A stretch of 35,610 nucleotides of DNA, taken from Candidatus Avoscillospira avicola. GTDB taxonomy: Bacteria > Bacillota > Clostridia > Oscillospirales > Oscillospiraceae. The notes under the pieces are model-generated. The model was not told the origin of the DNA, did no database searches, and was given only the letters and a program-made list of their open reading frames with translations. The position numbers and the translations under genes are program-made. The stretch is from positions 1 through 35,610 of the forward strand of contig DVHE01000061.1 of NCBI GenBank assembly GCA_018712245.1, written 5' to 3'. Positions 7,004 to 15,093 of this stretch are shown here, piece after piece. Positions within the stretch are counted from its first letter, which is position 1. The number at the start of each line of letters is the position of its first letter.

Positions 7004-7669
7004 ATGGGAAAACTCATTGTGATTGAGGGAACCGACGGCTCCGGGAAATCCACCCAGTTTGACCTGCTGACTCGGCGGCTGGAGGCCGAGGGCCTTTCGT
7101 TTCGCCGTCTCCGGTTTCCCCGGTACGACCAGCCTTCCTCAGTGCTGATTCGGATGTACCTGGGCGGCGACTTCGGCGCAGACCCCGACGCCGTCAACGC
7201 CTATGCCGCCTCCACCTTCTACGCCGTAGACCGCTACGCCTCCTTTGTCCAGGACTGGCAGCGCGACTACCAGGCGGGCGGGCTGTTCCTCTCGGACCGT
7301 TACACCACCTCCAACGCCGTCCACCAGGGCGGCAAGGTGCCGCCCCAGGAGCGGGAGGCGTTTTTCCGCTGGCTTTACGATCTGGAGTATGACCGCATGG
7401 GCCTGCCCAAGCCGGACCTGGTGGTGCTGCTGGATATGCCCACGGACCTCTCCCAGCGGCTGCTGCGCCACCGGGAGGCCGACACCCACACCAGTGCTGA
7501 CATTCACGAGCAGGACGCGGCGTACCTCTCCCGCTGCCGGGAGACGGCTCGGGAGGCCGCCGGCCACTACGGCTGGGCCGTGGTCTCCTGCGCCAGGGAC
7601 GGGCAGCTCCGTCCGGTGGAGGATATCCACCAGGAGGTCTACGCTCTGGTGCGGGCTGCACTGGGCTGA
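7004..7669 (+). CDS. tmk: Thymidylate kinase
   Basis: It phosphorylates dTMP to dTDP with ATP. The 221-aa protein has the P-loop GTDGSGKST (residues 9-17), the substrate-side SDRYTTSNAVHQGGK (about residue 97) with the DRY motif, and LLDMPTDLSQRLL in the position of the usual hydrophobic strand. RLRFPRYDQPSS is a slightly unusual version of the family's FPRY motif. It begins 2 bp after the glycosyltransferase stop codon, so the two are certainly co-transcribed. A GAGAGG ribosome site sits within the end of the upstream gene. A repeat island, not a terminator, follows. Confidence 0.93.
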   Translation: MGKLIVIEGTDGSGKSTQFDLLTRRLEAEGLSFRRLRFPRYDQPSSVLIRMYLGGDFGADPDAVNAYAASTFYAVDRYASFVQDWQRDYQAGGLFLSDRYTTSNAVHQGGKVPPQEREAFFRWLYDLEYDRMGLPKPDLVVLLDMPTDLSQRLLRHREADTHTSADIHEQDAAYLSRCRETAREAAGHYGWAVVSCARDGQLRPVEDIHQEVYALVRAALG

Positions 7670-7689
7670 TTGGCCGGGCCTGCTGCGTG

Positions 7690-8420
7690 TACCGCGCCAA
7701 AGGCCCTTGTGTAAAGGCCCCGCAAGGGGAAGCGCTGTCTGTGACAGAATAAGTGACTATAGCGGCAACCCGGAGCTGTCAGCCGAAGGCTGACTGGGGG
7801 ATTGGGAACCCCTCCGTCACGGCTCTGCCGTGACACCTCCCCTAAAGCCCTGCGGGCGTTAGGGGAGGCTTGGGCTGCTGCGGTCGGCTGAGGCATTCCG
7901 ACGACGCGGCCAAGCGGACGCGCGATGCGCGCCCCTACGGTGAAAACAGGAAAATTGTGCAGTATTACCGCCGTGTGCAGCATTCACCCCACGTTCCGGG
8001 GCAGCTGGTGCGGCCTTAGTGAAAACGCCTGTAGCCGTAACGGCCATCCGATTCCATTGGCCCGCGCGAAGCCAGGAAGGGGCAGGCGGTATGGAACGGG
8101 ACAGCCCGGTGGAGCGTAACGGTTTACGCGATGCCGCTTCTTGGGATGTACGCCGCGGGACCCCAACGGGGGTCCGGGGGCCGCAGCCCCCGGCGTGTTT
8201 TGGGAACTTTTCCGCGGTGAAAAGTGCCCCGCCGGAGGCAGGTGAAAGCCTGCGGCCAACACCCGCCATCCCGGTGTCAAAAAGCCGCTGACGCGGCCCG
8301 GGCCGATGTGGGCATCGGCCCCTACGAATGCACGCGGTTCAAAAGGTTCTCTACTACCACCGCACCTCCGCGAGGAGCCGCTGACGCGGCCCGGACGCGC
8401 CCCCGGGGCGAAATGCTTCA
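7690..8420. repeat. Repeat island A (non-coding composite)
   Basis: This 850-bp gene-free stretch between tmk and the DJ-1 gene is built of modules seen elsewhere in the window. They include GACTGGGGGATTG with CCTCCCCTAA...TTAGGGGAGG at 7787-7868, and palindromes ending in CCCCTACG at 7914-7940 and 8300-8326. The 271-bp core occupies 7969-8239 in the inverted orientation. Open frames that cross it are best read as spurious. Confidence 0.8.
7969..8239 (-). repeat. Copy A of the 271-bp core repeat (inverted)
   Basis: Compared as its reverse complement, this segment matches 12275-12548 and 26890-27160 along its whole length. Shared blocks include CTTTTCACCGCGGAAAAG, CCGGGGGCTGCGGCCCCCGG, a GGCGTGCATCCC-like block, CTTCGCGCGGGCCAGT and a GGCCGCAC block. 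Divergence is moderate (point changes and short indels), so these are old copies of one element. Confidence 0.8.
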
Positions 8421-8535
8421 CGCTTCACAAAATTCCCCGCCCTTATGGCGAAAAAACCAATCTGCTGCGGCAAGGCCTTGTTCCGAGCCGGTGCGCCGCA
8501 ATCCGACATCAAACCTGATGATGGGAGGTATAACA

Positions 8536-9081
8536 ATGGTATATATTCTGCTGGGAACGGGCTTTGAAGAGATCGAAGCCCTGGCTCCCTGTGACATTCT
8601 CCGCCGCGGCGGCGTCCAGGTGGCGCTGGTGGGCGTGAACGGCCCCGAGATCACCGGCGGCCACGGCATCACCGTGCGGGCGGACCTGACGGTGGAGCAG
8701 CTGGACCGGGCGCAGCTGGAGATGATCGTGCTGCCCGGCGGCCTGGGCGGCGTCCAGGCCATGGGCGCCAGCCCTGCCGCCATGGAGGCGGTCTCCTGGG
8801 CCTATGAACACGACAAATGGGTGGCGGCCATTTGCGCCGCGCCCACGCTGCTGCCCCGGCTGGGTATTTCCCAGGGCAAGCGCTGCGTGTGTTACCCCGG
8901 CATGGAAGACCAGGTGGAGGGCGCGGAGATGGTAAAGGCCAATGCCGTCCGGGATGGTCGACTGCTGACCGGGCGCGGCCCCGGCGCGGCGCTGGACTTC
9001 GGCTTTATGCTCCTGGAGGCGCTCCGGGGCAGTGAGGTGGCCGCCCAGGTCAAGGCGGGCATGGTATATCAACAGGATTGA
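8536..9081 (+). CDS. DJ-1/PfpI family protein (YajL-like)
   Basis: The family is a class-I glutamine amidotransferase-like fold with a reactive Cys. Members are described as protein or nucleotide deglycases, glyoxalases or chaperones. The 181-aa protein has the conserved Glu region GTGFEEIEA (about residues 7-15) and the nucleophile elbow AAICAAPTLL with Cys100. It covers a single domain with no signal peptide. The ATG at 8536 is preceded by GGGAGG at 7 bp. Longer upstream frames run into repeat island A and have no ribosome site. mltG follows after 12 bp, so this is the first gene of a three-gene operon. The exact substrate cannot be read from the sequence. Confidence 0.9.
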   Translation: MVYILLGTGFEEIEALAPCDILRRGGVQVALVGVNGPEITGGHGITVRADLTVEQLDRAQLEMIVLPGGLGGVQAMGASPAAMEAVSWAYEHDKWVAAICAAPTLLPRLGISQGKRCVCYPGMEDQVEGAEMVKANAVRDGRLLTGRGPGAALDFGFMLLEALRGSEVAAQVKAGMVYQQD

Positions 9082-9093
9082 CGGGAGGCATCT

Positions 9094-10728
9094 ATGGCCG
9101 ATCAAGATTTTATGAATGAGGAAGAGGCGCTGGAGTCCCTCTCGGTGGAGGAATTGATCCAGAGCGCCAAGGAGGACCTGGCGGAAAATCCGCCGCCGGA
9201 GGAGCCCTTCCAGCCCACGCTCCCGGCGGAATACGCCGACCTGGCGCCGGAGGAGGAGCTGGAGGAGGAGCCGGAACCACCGGCCCGGCTGCCGGCGCCG
9301 CTGCGGGTGCTGCTGTACGTCTGCTGCGTGCTGGCGGCGTCCATCCTTTTGGCAGTGTTTGCCTGGAAGTGCGCCGATGAGGTCTGCGCCCTGACCGCTG
9401 AGGACCAGGTGGTGACGGTGACGGTGCCGGAGAACGCCACCATGTCCCAGGTGACGGACATCCTGCTGGACGAGGGCCTGATCCACTACCGCTGGCTCTT
9501 CAGCCTCTACTGCATGATCTCCGGGGCCGAGAGCAAGATCGACCCCGGCACCTACGAGCTGAACGCCATCTACGACTACCATGCCCTGATCAACGGCATG
9601 ATCGAGACCGCCGAAAACCGGGCCACCGTGGAAGTCACCATTCCCGAGGGCTTTGAGGCCGACGACATCTTCGCGCTGCTGGAGGAAAAGCAGGTCTGCT
9701 CCGCGGCGGAGCTGCAGGAGGCCGCCGCCAACTACCAGTTTGACTACGACTTCCTGAAGGACCTGGACTACGGCGACTACCGGCGGCTGGAGGGCTACCT
9801 CTTCCCGGACACCTACGAGTTCTACGTGGACGACGCGCCGGAGAACGTGCTGGGGAAATTCCTCCGCAACTTTGACAACAAGATCACCGACGAGATGTAC
9901 GCGGCGCTGGAGGAGCTGAACACCGACCTCCGCGCCAAGATGCAGCAGAGCGGCTTTACCGAGGCGGAGATCGCCGCGGCTGAGCTGACCTTCCACGACG
10001 TCGTCATCGTGGCCTCCCTGGTGGAGAAGGAGACGTACCGCTCCAGCGAGAGCGGCCTCATCGCCTCGGTGATCTACAACCGCCTCTGCTCCAAGACGTA
10101 CCCCTGCCTCAACATCGACGCGACGATCCAGTACGTCCTGCCGGAGCGCAAGGAGGTTCTCACCAACGCCGACAAGGCGGTCATCAGCCCCTATAACACC
10201 TACACCAACGCGGGCCTGCCGGTGGGCCCCATCTCCAACCCCGGCATCAGCTCCATCCGGGCGGCGCTCTATCCCATGGAGACCGACTATTACTTCTATG
10301 CGCCGGACCCGGACGCCGTCAACCACCGCTTCTTTGAGACCGCCTATGAGTACCAGGCGTATCTCAGCTCGCTTTTGGGCAGCGGCGAAGAGACGCCCCC
10401 CGACATCAGCGAGGACGAGGCCGAGGTGACGAAGGAGGAGGCGCTGTCCATCGCCCGGGAGGAGGCCCAGAAGGAAACGTACCAGTATCAAAGCTGGGAG
10501 TCTGACTTCCAGGCCCAGGACGGGAGCGGCGAATTTATCCCTGCTGGAGAGGAACTGGCTCCCTCCATCGGATGGCCCGGGACGGATGAAGACGGCGAGA
10601 AGCTTTACCGCGGTCAGGCGCTGTGGTCGGTGTTCTTTGTGGATCAGAACGACCCTCTCACCACGCTCACTGTCTATGTGGACGCCATGACCGGCGATGT
10701 CGTTGGCGTGGGGGCCAGGAGCGACTGA
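9094..10728 (+). CDS. mltG: Endolytic murein transglycosylase MltG with extra C-terminal domain
   Basis: MltG cuts nascent glycan strands at the outer face of the membrane and sets their length. The 544-aa protein has an acidic cytoplasmic N-terminus (1-68), one membrane span (about 70-91) and an extracellular YceG domain. The catalytic Glu is in EGYLFPDTYEF (about residue 233), followed by ASLVEKET (about 307), an IYNRL motif and LPVGPISNPG. Residues from about 446 form a tail not usual in MltG: TKEEALSIAREEAQKETYQ, then a strand-rich end with YVDAMTGDVVGV. This looks like a PepSY-type domain. The gene sits 12 bp after the DJ-1 gene and 11 bp before the U32 gene. In Bacillus, mltG (yrrL) also lies next to U32 genes (yrrN, yrrO). 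Confidence 0.92.
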   Translation: MADQDFMNEEEALESLSVEELIQSAKEDLAENPPPEEPFQPTLPAEYADLAPEEELEEEPEPPARLPAPLRVLLYVCCVLAASILLAVFAWKCADEVCALTAEDQVVTVTVPENATMSQVTDILLDEGLIHYRWLFSLYCMISGAESKIDPGTYELNAIYDYHALINGMIETAENRATVEVTIPEGFEADDIFALLEEKQVCSAAELQEAAANYQFDYDFLKDLDYGDYRRLEGYLFPDTYEFYVDDAPENVLGKFLRNFDNKITDEMYAALEELNTDLRAKMQQSGFTEAEIAAAELTFHDVVIVASLVEKETYRSSESGLIASVIYNRLCSKTYPCLNIDATIQYVLPERKEVLTNADKAVISPYNTYTNAGLPVGPISNPGISSIRAALYPMETDYYFYAPDPDAVNHRFFETAYEYQAYLSSLLGSGEETPPDISEDEAEVTKEEALSIAREEAQKETYQYQSWESDFQAQDGSGEFIPAGEELAPSIGWPGTDEDGEKLYRGQALWSVFFVDQNDPLTTLTVYVDAMTGDVVGVGARSD

Positions 10729-10739
10729 CGGAGGGCGAC

Positions 10740-11969
10740 ATGGAAACAAGAAAAAAGCCGGAGCTTCTCTGCCCGGCGGGGGATTTTGAGCGGCTCCAGC
10801 TGGCCGTGGCCTACGGCGCAGACGCCGTGTACCTGGCCGGGACGGCCTTCGGGATGCGGGCCTTCGCGGGGAACTTCTCCCCCGAGGACCTGCCCCGGGC
10901 TGTAGCCTATGCCCATGACCGGGGCGTCCGGGTCCATGTGACGGTCAACACCATGCCGCGCAACGACGAGGCGGCGCAGCTCCCGGCCTACCTGGAGCAG
11001 CTGGACGCCGCCGGGGTGGACGCCCTGATCCTGGCCGACCTGGGGGCTTTCACCCTGGCCGGGCGGTACGCCCCCCACTGCGAGCGCCACGTCTCCACCC
11101 AGCAGTCCATCGGCAACTACTGCACGGCCCAGGCCTGGTATGACCTGGGGGCCAAGCGGGTGGTGCTGGCCCGGGAGCTGTCCCTCCGGGAGATTGCGGA
11201 GATCCGCCAAAAGGTCCCGCAGGACCTGGAGTTGGAGACCTTCTGCCACGGCGCCATGTGCGTCAGCTATTCCGGGCGGTGCCTCTTGAGCAACTACATG
11301 ACCGGCCGGGATTCCAACCGGGGCGCCTGCGCCCAGCCCTGCCGGTATCAATACGCCCTGGTGGAGGAAAAGCGCCCCGGGGAATATTTCCCGGTCTTTG
11401 AGGACGAGAAGGGTACGTACATCCTGAACTCCCGGGACATGTGCATGATCGACCACCTGGGCGAGCTGATGGACGCCGGGATCGACTGCCTGAAGATCGA
11501 AGGGCGGGCCAAGTCCAGCTACTACGCCGCCATCGTCACCGGGGCCTACCGCCACGTGCTGGACGATGTAGCCGCCGGACGGCCGGTGGACCCGGTTTGG
11601 CGGGACGAGGTGGAGCATATCTCCCACCGGCCCTATTCCACCGGCTTTTACTTCGGCGAGCCGGGCCAGTACACCGCCAACGGCCGCTATATCCGCGACT
11701 GGCAGATCTGCGCCGTGGTGGAGTCCTGCACGCCCCAGGGCCTGGCAACCCTGAGCCTGCGGAACAAGTTTGCCGCCGGTGACGAGGTGGAGGTGGTGGG
11801 GCCGGACGCCAAGCCCTTCTCCATGACGGTGCCGCCCATGGAGGACCTGGAGGGGAACCCCCTGTGGGAGCCCAGGACGCCCCAGAGCCGCTTTTTGATG
11901 CAGCTGCCCCAGTGGGTGCCGCCCATGTCCTTTGTGCGCCACGCCGTGACGCTCTCGGCCCAAGATTAG
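10740..11969 (+). CDS. U32 family protein (TrhP-like tRNA hydroxylation / peptidase U32)
   Basis: U32 proteins of the TrhP/YegQ/YrrO type take part in making 5-hydroxyuridine at tRNA position 34, using prephenate and an Fe-S site. Older annotations call them collagenase-like peptidases. The 409-aa protein starts with ELLCPAGDFERLQLAVAYGA and has the U32 signature ETFCHGAMCVSYSGRC with further Cys in GACAQPCRYQY (about residues 165-205). It has the short C-terminal domain typical of this subgroup. GGAGGG precedes the ATG. It is the last gene of the DJ-1-mltG-U32 operon, and the mltG neighbour matches the Bacillus yrrL-yrrMNO order, which supports the TrhP reading. Confidence 0.88.
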   Translation: METRKKPELLCPAGDFERLQLAVAYGADAVYLAGTAFGMRAFAGNFSPEDLPRAVAYAHDRGVRVHVTVNTMPRNDEAAQLPAYLEQLDAAGVDALILADLGAFTLAGRYAPHCERHVSTQQSIGNYCTAQAWYDLGAKRVVLARELSLREIAEIRQKVPQDLELETFCHGAMCVSYSGRCLLSNYMTGRDSNRGACAQPCRYQYALVEEKRPGEYFPVFEDEKGTYILNSRDMCMIDHLGELMDAGIDCLKIEGRAKSSYYAAIVTGAYRHVLDDVAAGRPVDPVWRDEVEHISHRPYSTGFYFGEPGQYTANGRYIRDWQICAVVESCTPQGLATLSLRNKFAAGDEVEVVGPDAKPFSMTVPPMEDLEGNPLWEPRTPQSRFLMQLPQWVPPMSFVRHAVTLSAQD

Positions 11970-11977
11970 CGACATAC

Positions 11978-12020
11978 AAAGGCCCGCCGCAGAATTCTCG
12001 ATTCTGCGGCGGGCCTTTTT
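11978..12020 (+). terminator. Intrinsic terminator of the mltG operon
   Basis: AAAGGCCCGCCGCAGAAT (11978-11995) pairs perfectly with ATTCTGCGGCGGGCCTTT (12001-12018) around TCTCG, followed by TT. It lies 9 bp after the U32 stop codon. Confidence 0.92.
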
Positions 12021-12129
12021 CTGGTATAGGCCGTGGAGTTGGTAACAGGAAATAGGGGAGAAGTACGCCTGGCGGGCGCTGTAGATTACACGCATGCCTG
12101 TGCTGCTTGCAGGTTTTCACCGACCGCAC

Positions 12130-12800
12130 CAGCCCAAGCCTCCCCTTGAGGGGAGGTGGCGCGCGAAGCGCGACGGAGAGGTGTCCCGGCAGATGCTCCC
12201 CAACGCGCGGTGCGTGCCGCGTCAGCGGCCTCATCAGCCGGAAAGCGCTCTGCGTGTCGCGGGCCTTCTCCAATGCCTCCGGCGGGGGACTTTTCACCGC
12301 GGAAAAGTCCCCAAAACGCGCCGGGGGCTGCGGCCCCCGGTCCCCATGGGGCTGCGCGGCGTGCATCCCAAGGAGAGGCAACGCGGAAGCTGTTCAGGCC
12401 AATCGGCCCGGTGGGCGTCGTCCTCTTGTGCCCCATCAGGGCTTCGCGCGGGCCAGTAGAGTCGGATAGCAGTTACGGCTACAGGGGCCTCCTCAAAGGC
12501 CGCACCCAGTGCCCCGGAACGTGGGGTGGCTGCTGCACGCGGCAGCTGATAGGACGTTTTCGTAGGGGCCGATGCCCACATCGGCCCGCGCCGCTTTAGC
12601 GGCCTTCGGTACAGCCACCGCAGTCGCGGATGACCGCTGCCCTCACCAGGCTTGCGTCCCCACCGCAGGTTACGTGCATTGCGTATCCGCTTACCTGCGC
12701 GGCCAGAGCGCCTGCGCCAAACTGAGCTGCCTGGGGCTCATAGGGGCCAGTCGGGCATCGGCCCCTACCCACCCGCGCTGCCGGCTTCCTCGTTGGAACA
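12130..12800. repeat. Repeat island B (non-coding composite)
   Basis: The gap 12021-12857 contains no supported gene. It holds the module CCTCCCCTTGAGGGGAGG (12137-12154), the string GGCGCGCGAAGCGCGAC shared with island C, the core repeat (12275-12548), and palindromes of the CCCCTACG type at 12561-12594 and 12740-12768. Confidence 0.75.
12275..12548 (+). repeat. Copy B of the core repeat (274 bp)
   Basis: This copy is co-linear with 26890-27160 and with the reverse complement of 7969-8239. Shared blocks in order are the palindrome CTTTTCACCGCGGAAAAG, the hairpin CCGGGGGCTGCGGCCCCCGG, GGCTGCGCGGCGTGCATCCC and GGCTTCGCGCGGGCCAGT. Confidence 0.82.
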
Positions 12801-12857
12801 CAGTCGATGCTGCCGCCGGCAAATAGCGGCAATTTGCACGGGAATTCCCCCGGACCC

Positions 12858-12886
12858 TTGCCGAATCTTCGGGAATGTGCTACAAT
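12858..12886 (+). promoter_or_regulatory. Promoter-like site firing into the 3' end of the CAP gene
   Basis: TTGCCG (12858-12863) and TACAAT (12881-12886) are spaced by 17 bp, the same layout as the good promoters of this window. The only gene downstream is on the opposite strand, so a transcript would be antisense to the CAP gene. It may be a remnant or a small-RNA promoter. Confidence 0.5.
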
Positions 12887-12887
12887 G

Positions 12888-12931
12888 AAAAAAATTGCGG
12901 GCCGGTTTGCGGCGGTTTGTGCGCCGCCGGC
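12888..12931 (-). terminator. Intrinsic terminator of the CAP gene
   Basis: On the minus strand GCCGGCGGCG pairs with CGCCG and CCGGC (a CAAA bulge lies between them), and a run of seven T follows (12894-12888). It begins 10 bp after the CAP stop codon. Confidence 0.7.
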
Positions 12932-12940
12932 TCCGGGAGC

Positions 12941-13387
12941 TTATCCGATGAGCCACTGGGCCCAGTAGCCCTCGGCATAGCCCACGCCCACGGTGGTGTA
13001 GCGCTCGGAGAGCAGGTTGTCCCGGTGGGAGGGGGAGGCCATCCAGGCCTCTACCACATCGGCTGCGGTGGTGTAGCCCATGGCGATGTTTTCACCCGCC
13101 GAACGATAGGTGATGCCCAGCTGCCGCATCATGGTGAAGGGAGAGCCATAGGTGGGGGAGTTGTGGCTGAAGTAGCGGTTTTCCGCCATGTCCTGGGCCT
13201 TGATGCGGGCCTTGTCGCTGAGGGTAGAAGATACCGTCAGGGTCTGGAGTCCCAGGGCAGCGCGCTGGTCGTTCACCAGCGAGCAGGCGGCCTGCTCTTT
13301 GGCGGTGATGCCCGCCGCCAGGGCGGGATATGTCATCAGCGTCGCCGCCAAGATCAGGGTGAGTACAATGGATGTAATTTTTCTCAT
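12941..13387 (-). CDS. Secreted CAP-domain protein (SCP/YkwD-like)
   Basis: The 148-aa protein has a clear signal peptide (MRKITSIVLTLILAATL, with likely cleavage after ALAA near residue 25) and a single CAP domain filling the rest. CAP marks are LVNDQRAALGL, ARIKAQDMAENRYFSHNSP, SAGENIAMGY and AWMASPSHRDNLL, with the His and Glu positions of the CAP cavity present. Bacterial members are extracellular. In Bacillus, YkwD-like proteins are linked to spores and the wall, but no activity is established. AGGAGG lies 7 bp before the ATG at 13387. An upstream in-frame ATG (13411) has no ribosome site. The protein ends right after the CAP domain and has no wall anchor. Confidence 0.92.
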   Translation of the reverse strand: MRKITSIVLTLILAATLMTYPALAAGITAKEQAACSLVNDQRAALGLQTLTVSSTLSDKARIKAQDMAENRYFSHNSPTYGSPFTMMRQLGITYRSAGENIAMGYTTAADVVEAWMASPSHRDNLLSERYTTVGVGYAEGYWAQWLIG

Positions 13388-13478
13388 AGTAAAACCTCCT
13401 TGTGCCACCATTTAACACCTGTACTGGCAAGAATACAAGAGGAAATGCCTGGCAGCGCTGCCGGGAGAGGCGGAAACC

Positions 13479-13507
13479 TTTGGAATGAAAGGGCTGCGCC
13501 GTAAATT
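13479..13507 (+). promoter_or_regulatory. Promoter of the DUF4364 gene
   Basis: TTTGGA (13479-13484) and TAAATT (13502-13507) are spaced by 17 bp, 28 bp before the start codon. Both hexamers are imperfect. Confidence 0.4.
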
Positions 13508-13534
13508 AGAAATGCTTTCCAAGGGGAGTGCCGC

Positions 13535-14068
13535 ATGGAACGAAGGGGCTTTATTCACGATATTTTAGACGTCAAGATTCTCATTCTCTACGTCATGTCG
13601 CTGGTGGAGGAGCCGGTCTCCGCCCAGACCATCTATGAGCTTTGCTATCAGGACGAGTGCCTGAGCTATTTCGACGTGCAGGAGGCCATCCCGCAGCTGG
13701 TGCGCTCGGGCCACCTGGTGGAAGAGAGCTTTGACCGCTACGTCATCACCGACAAGGGCCGCGAGACCGTGGACATCACCCAGGACTCCGTGGCCTTCCC
13801 GGTGAAGGAGCGGGCCAAGCAGGCGGTGGAGTCCCACAACCGCAAGGCCAAGCGAGACCAGTTCCTCCGCACGGAGATCGTCCAGCGGGAGAACGGGGAG
13901 TACGCCGTCCACCTGGGCCTGAGCGACTTCCAGGGCACGCTGATGGAGCTGGAGCTGACCGCGCCCACGCTGCCCCAGGCCAGGAAGCTGGAGCGGGCCT
14001 ATCGGAAAAACGCGGAAATCGTCTACCAATCGGTGATGGTGGCGCTGCTGGAAGAGGCCGAGGGCTAG
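13535..14068 (+). CDS. DUF4364 family protein
   Basis: It belongs to a family of roughly 170-aa proteins of unknown function common in Clostridia. The 177-aa sequence starts with the family's FIHDILDVKILILYVMS segment and then SYFDVQEAIPQLVRSGHL and YVITDKGRE. This layout is like a winged-helix DNA-binding domain (helix, helix, recognition helix, wing). The C-terminal half (about 95-177) is a separate alpha/beta part. A transcription factor role is plausible but not shown. AAGGGGAG precedes the ATG. A terminator at 14170-14210 separates it from hpf. Confidence 0.88.
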   Translation: MERRGFIHDILDVKILILYVMSLVEEPVSAQTIYELCYQDECLSYFDVQEAIPQLVRSGHLVEESFDRYVITDKGRETVDITQDSVAFPVKERAKQAVESHNRKAKRDQFLRTEIVQRENGEYAVHLGLSDFQGTLMELELTAPTLPQARKLERAYRKNAEIVYQSVMVALLEEAEG

Positions 14069-14169
14069 GAAACAGAAAGTTTACAAACGGAAATTCCATC
14101 ATTTTACGGCCATGTTACCGGTACTTTCTCCCGGGAGAGGCCGGGAAATGCCCAATCTATACTGGAAAT

Positions 14170-14210
14170 GCACAACCGCTAAGGCCGAGGCCTTGGCGGT
14201 TGTGCCCTTT
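14170..14210 (+). terminator. Intrinsic terminator between the DUF4364 gene and hpf
   Basis: GCACAACCGCTAAGGCC (14170-14186) pairs with GGCCTTGGCGGTTGTGC (14189-14205, one T-G pair), then CCTTTTCT. The short loop and T-run fit termination of the upstream transcript. Confidence 0.7.
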
Positions 14211-14215
14211 TCTCC

Positions 14216-14243
14216 TTGTGTTTTAAGGAAATTATGGTATAAT
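14216..14243 (+). promoter_or_regulatory. Promoter of hpf
   Basis: TTGTGT (14216-14221) and a perfect TATAAT (14238-14243) are spaced by 16 bp, with TATGG just before the -10. It lies 52 bp before the hpf start and right after the upstream terminator. Confidence 0.65.
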
Positions 14244-14294
14244 ATGCACAAGAAGCAGTTGCTGCTTCCCTCCCAACAGAAAGGAGCGACCCAT

Positions 14295-14837
14295 ATGAAT
14301 TTCCACTATGCTGAAAAGAAAGTCAGTTTACCTTCCAATGTCCATGCCTATGCCGAGAAGAAAGTGACCAAGCTCCAGCGCTATTTCCGCGACGAGGCCG
14401 ACGCCCTCGTGACCTTCAGCGTGGAGAAGAACCGCAACAAGGTGGAGTTGACGCTCCATGCGGCCAACACCTACTTCCGCGCCAGCGAGAGTACGTCGGA
14501 TATGTTCGCTTCCATCGACGCCTGCGTCAGCACCATTGAAGGGCAGATCCGCAAGAACAAGACGCGCCTGGCCCGCCGCATCCGGCAGGACGCCTTCGTC
14601 CGTGAGCCTGAGGCCGTCTCCTCCTTCGTGCCGGACGAGCCGGAGGAACCCGAGTTCAAGATCGTCCGCACCAAGCGCTTCAACATCAAGCCCATGACGC
14701 GGGAGGAGGCCATCCTCCAGATGAACCTGCTGGAGCATAATTTCTTCGCCTTCCGCGACGAAGAGGCCGACGGCAGCTTCGCCGTGGTCTATAAGCGCAA
14801 CGACGGCGGCTACGGCCTGATCGAAGACGGCGAATGA
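14295..14837 (+). CDS. hpf: Ribosome hibernation promoting factor, long form
   Basis: Long HPF binds the 30S decoding region and pairs two ribosomes into an inactive 100S dimer in stationary phase. The 180-aa protein has the N-terminal RaiA/YfiA domain (residues 1-100, with VHAYAEKKVTKLQRYF and ASESTSDMFASIDACVSTIEG). A linker follows, and then the C-terminal dimerisation domain (about 122-178, with RTKRFNIKPMTREEAILQM and FFAFRDEEADGSFAVVYKR). The length is normal for the family. AAGGAG lies about 9 bp before the ATG. An upstream in-frame ATG at 14112 would read through the terminator and promoter, so it was rejected. Confidence 0.95.
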   Translation: MNFHYAEKKVSLPSNVHAYAEKKVTKLQRYFRDEADALVTFSVEKNRNKVELTLHAANTYFRASESTSDMFASIDACVSTIEGQIRKNKTRLARRIRQDAFVREPEAVSSFVPDEPEEPEFKIVRTKRFNIKPMTREEAILQMNLLEHNFFAFRDEEADGSFAVVYKRNDGGYGLIEDGE

Positions 14838-14876
14838 CGCCCCGGGGCGCCATGCCGCTGGAATGGATAGATGTTA

Positions 14877-14905
14877 CGCCCGCCTCCCCCGGAGGCGGGC
14901 GATTT
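14877..14905 (+). terminator. Terminator of hpf
   Basis: CGCCCGCCTCC (14877-14887) pairs with GGAGGCGGGCG (14891-14901) around CCC, followed by ATTT. It lies 40 bp past the stop codon. Confidence 0.65.
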
Positions 14906-14957
14906 CGCGCCGTTTGGCCGCCGGTTTTGGAAAAATGTACAAAAATTACCAACCCCC

Positions 14958-14986
14958 TTGCGCAGGACGAAAAGATGCTATATAAT
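14958..14986 (+). promoter_or_regulatory. Promoter of the SLH surface-protein gene
   Basis: TTGCGC (14958-14963) and a perfect TATAAT (14981-14986) are spaced by 17 bp. A leader of about 100 nt precedes the ATG at 15094. Confidence 0.75.
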
Positions 14987-15093
14987 GACGCTGCCTGGAT
15001 CGTTTCTGGACTGTTTTCCGCGCCGGTCAGCGATCCGGCTGGTTCTGTTTACTGCATCCATTTCAAAGGCTTATAGAAAGAGGAGGAACACAA

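Noticed and set aside
7690-8420. Insertion sequence with a transposase
   Set aside because: Neither strand shows a transposase motif, terminal inverted repeats or target-site duplication. The segment is made of non-coding modules shared with other gaps.
8509-10749. A 746-codon open frame on the - strand opposite the DJ-1 gene and mltG
   Set aside because: The + strand genes carry catalytic motifs and spaced ribosome sites, and the minus frame crosses both of them.
12875-13504. A 209-codon + frame across the CAP gene
   Set aside because: It is antisense to a gene with a signal peptide and an intact CAP domain, and has no ribosome site, although a promoter-like site lies upstream.
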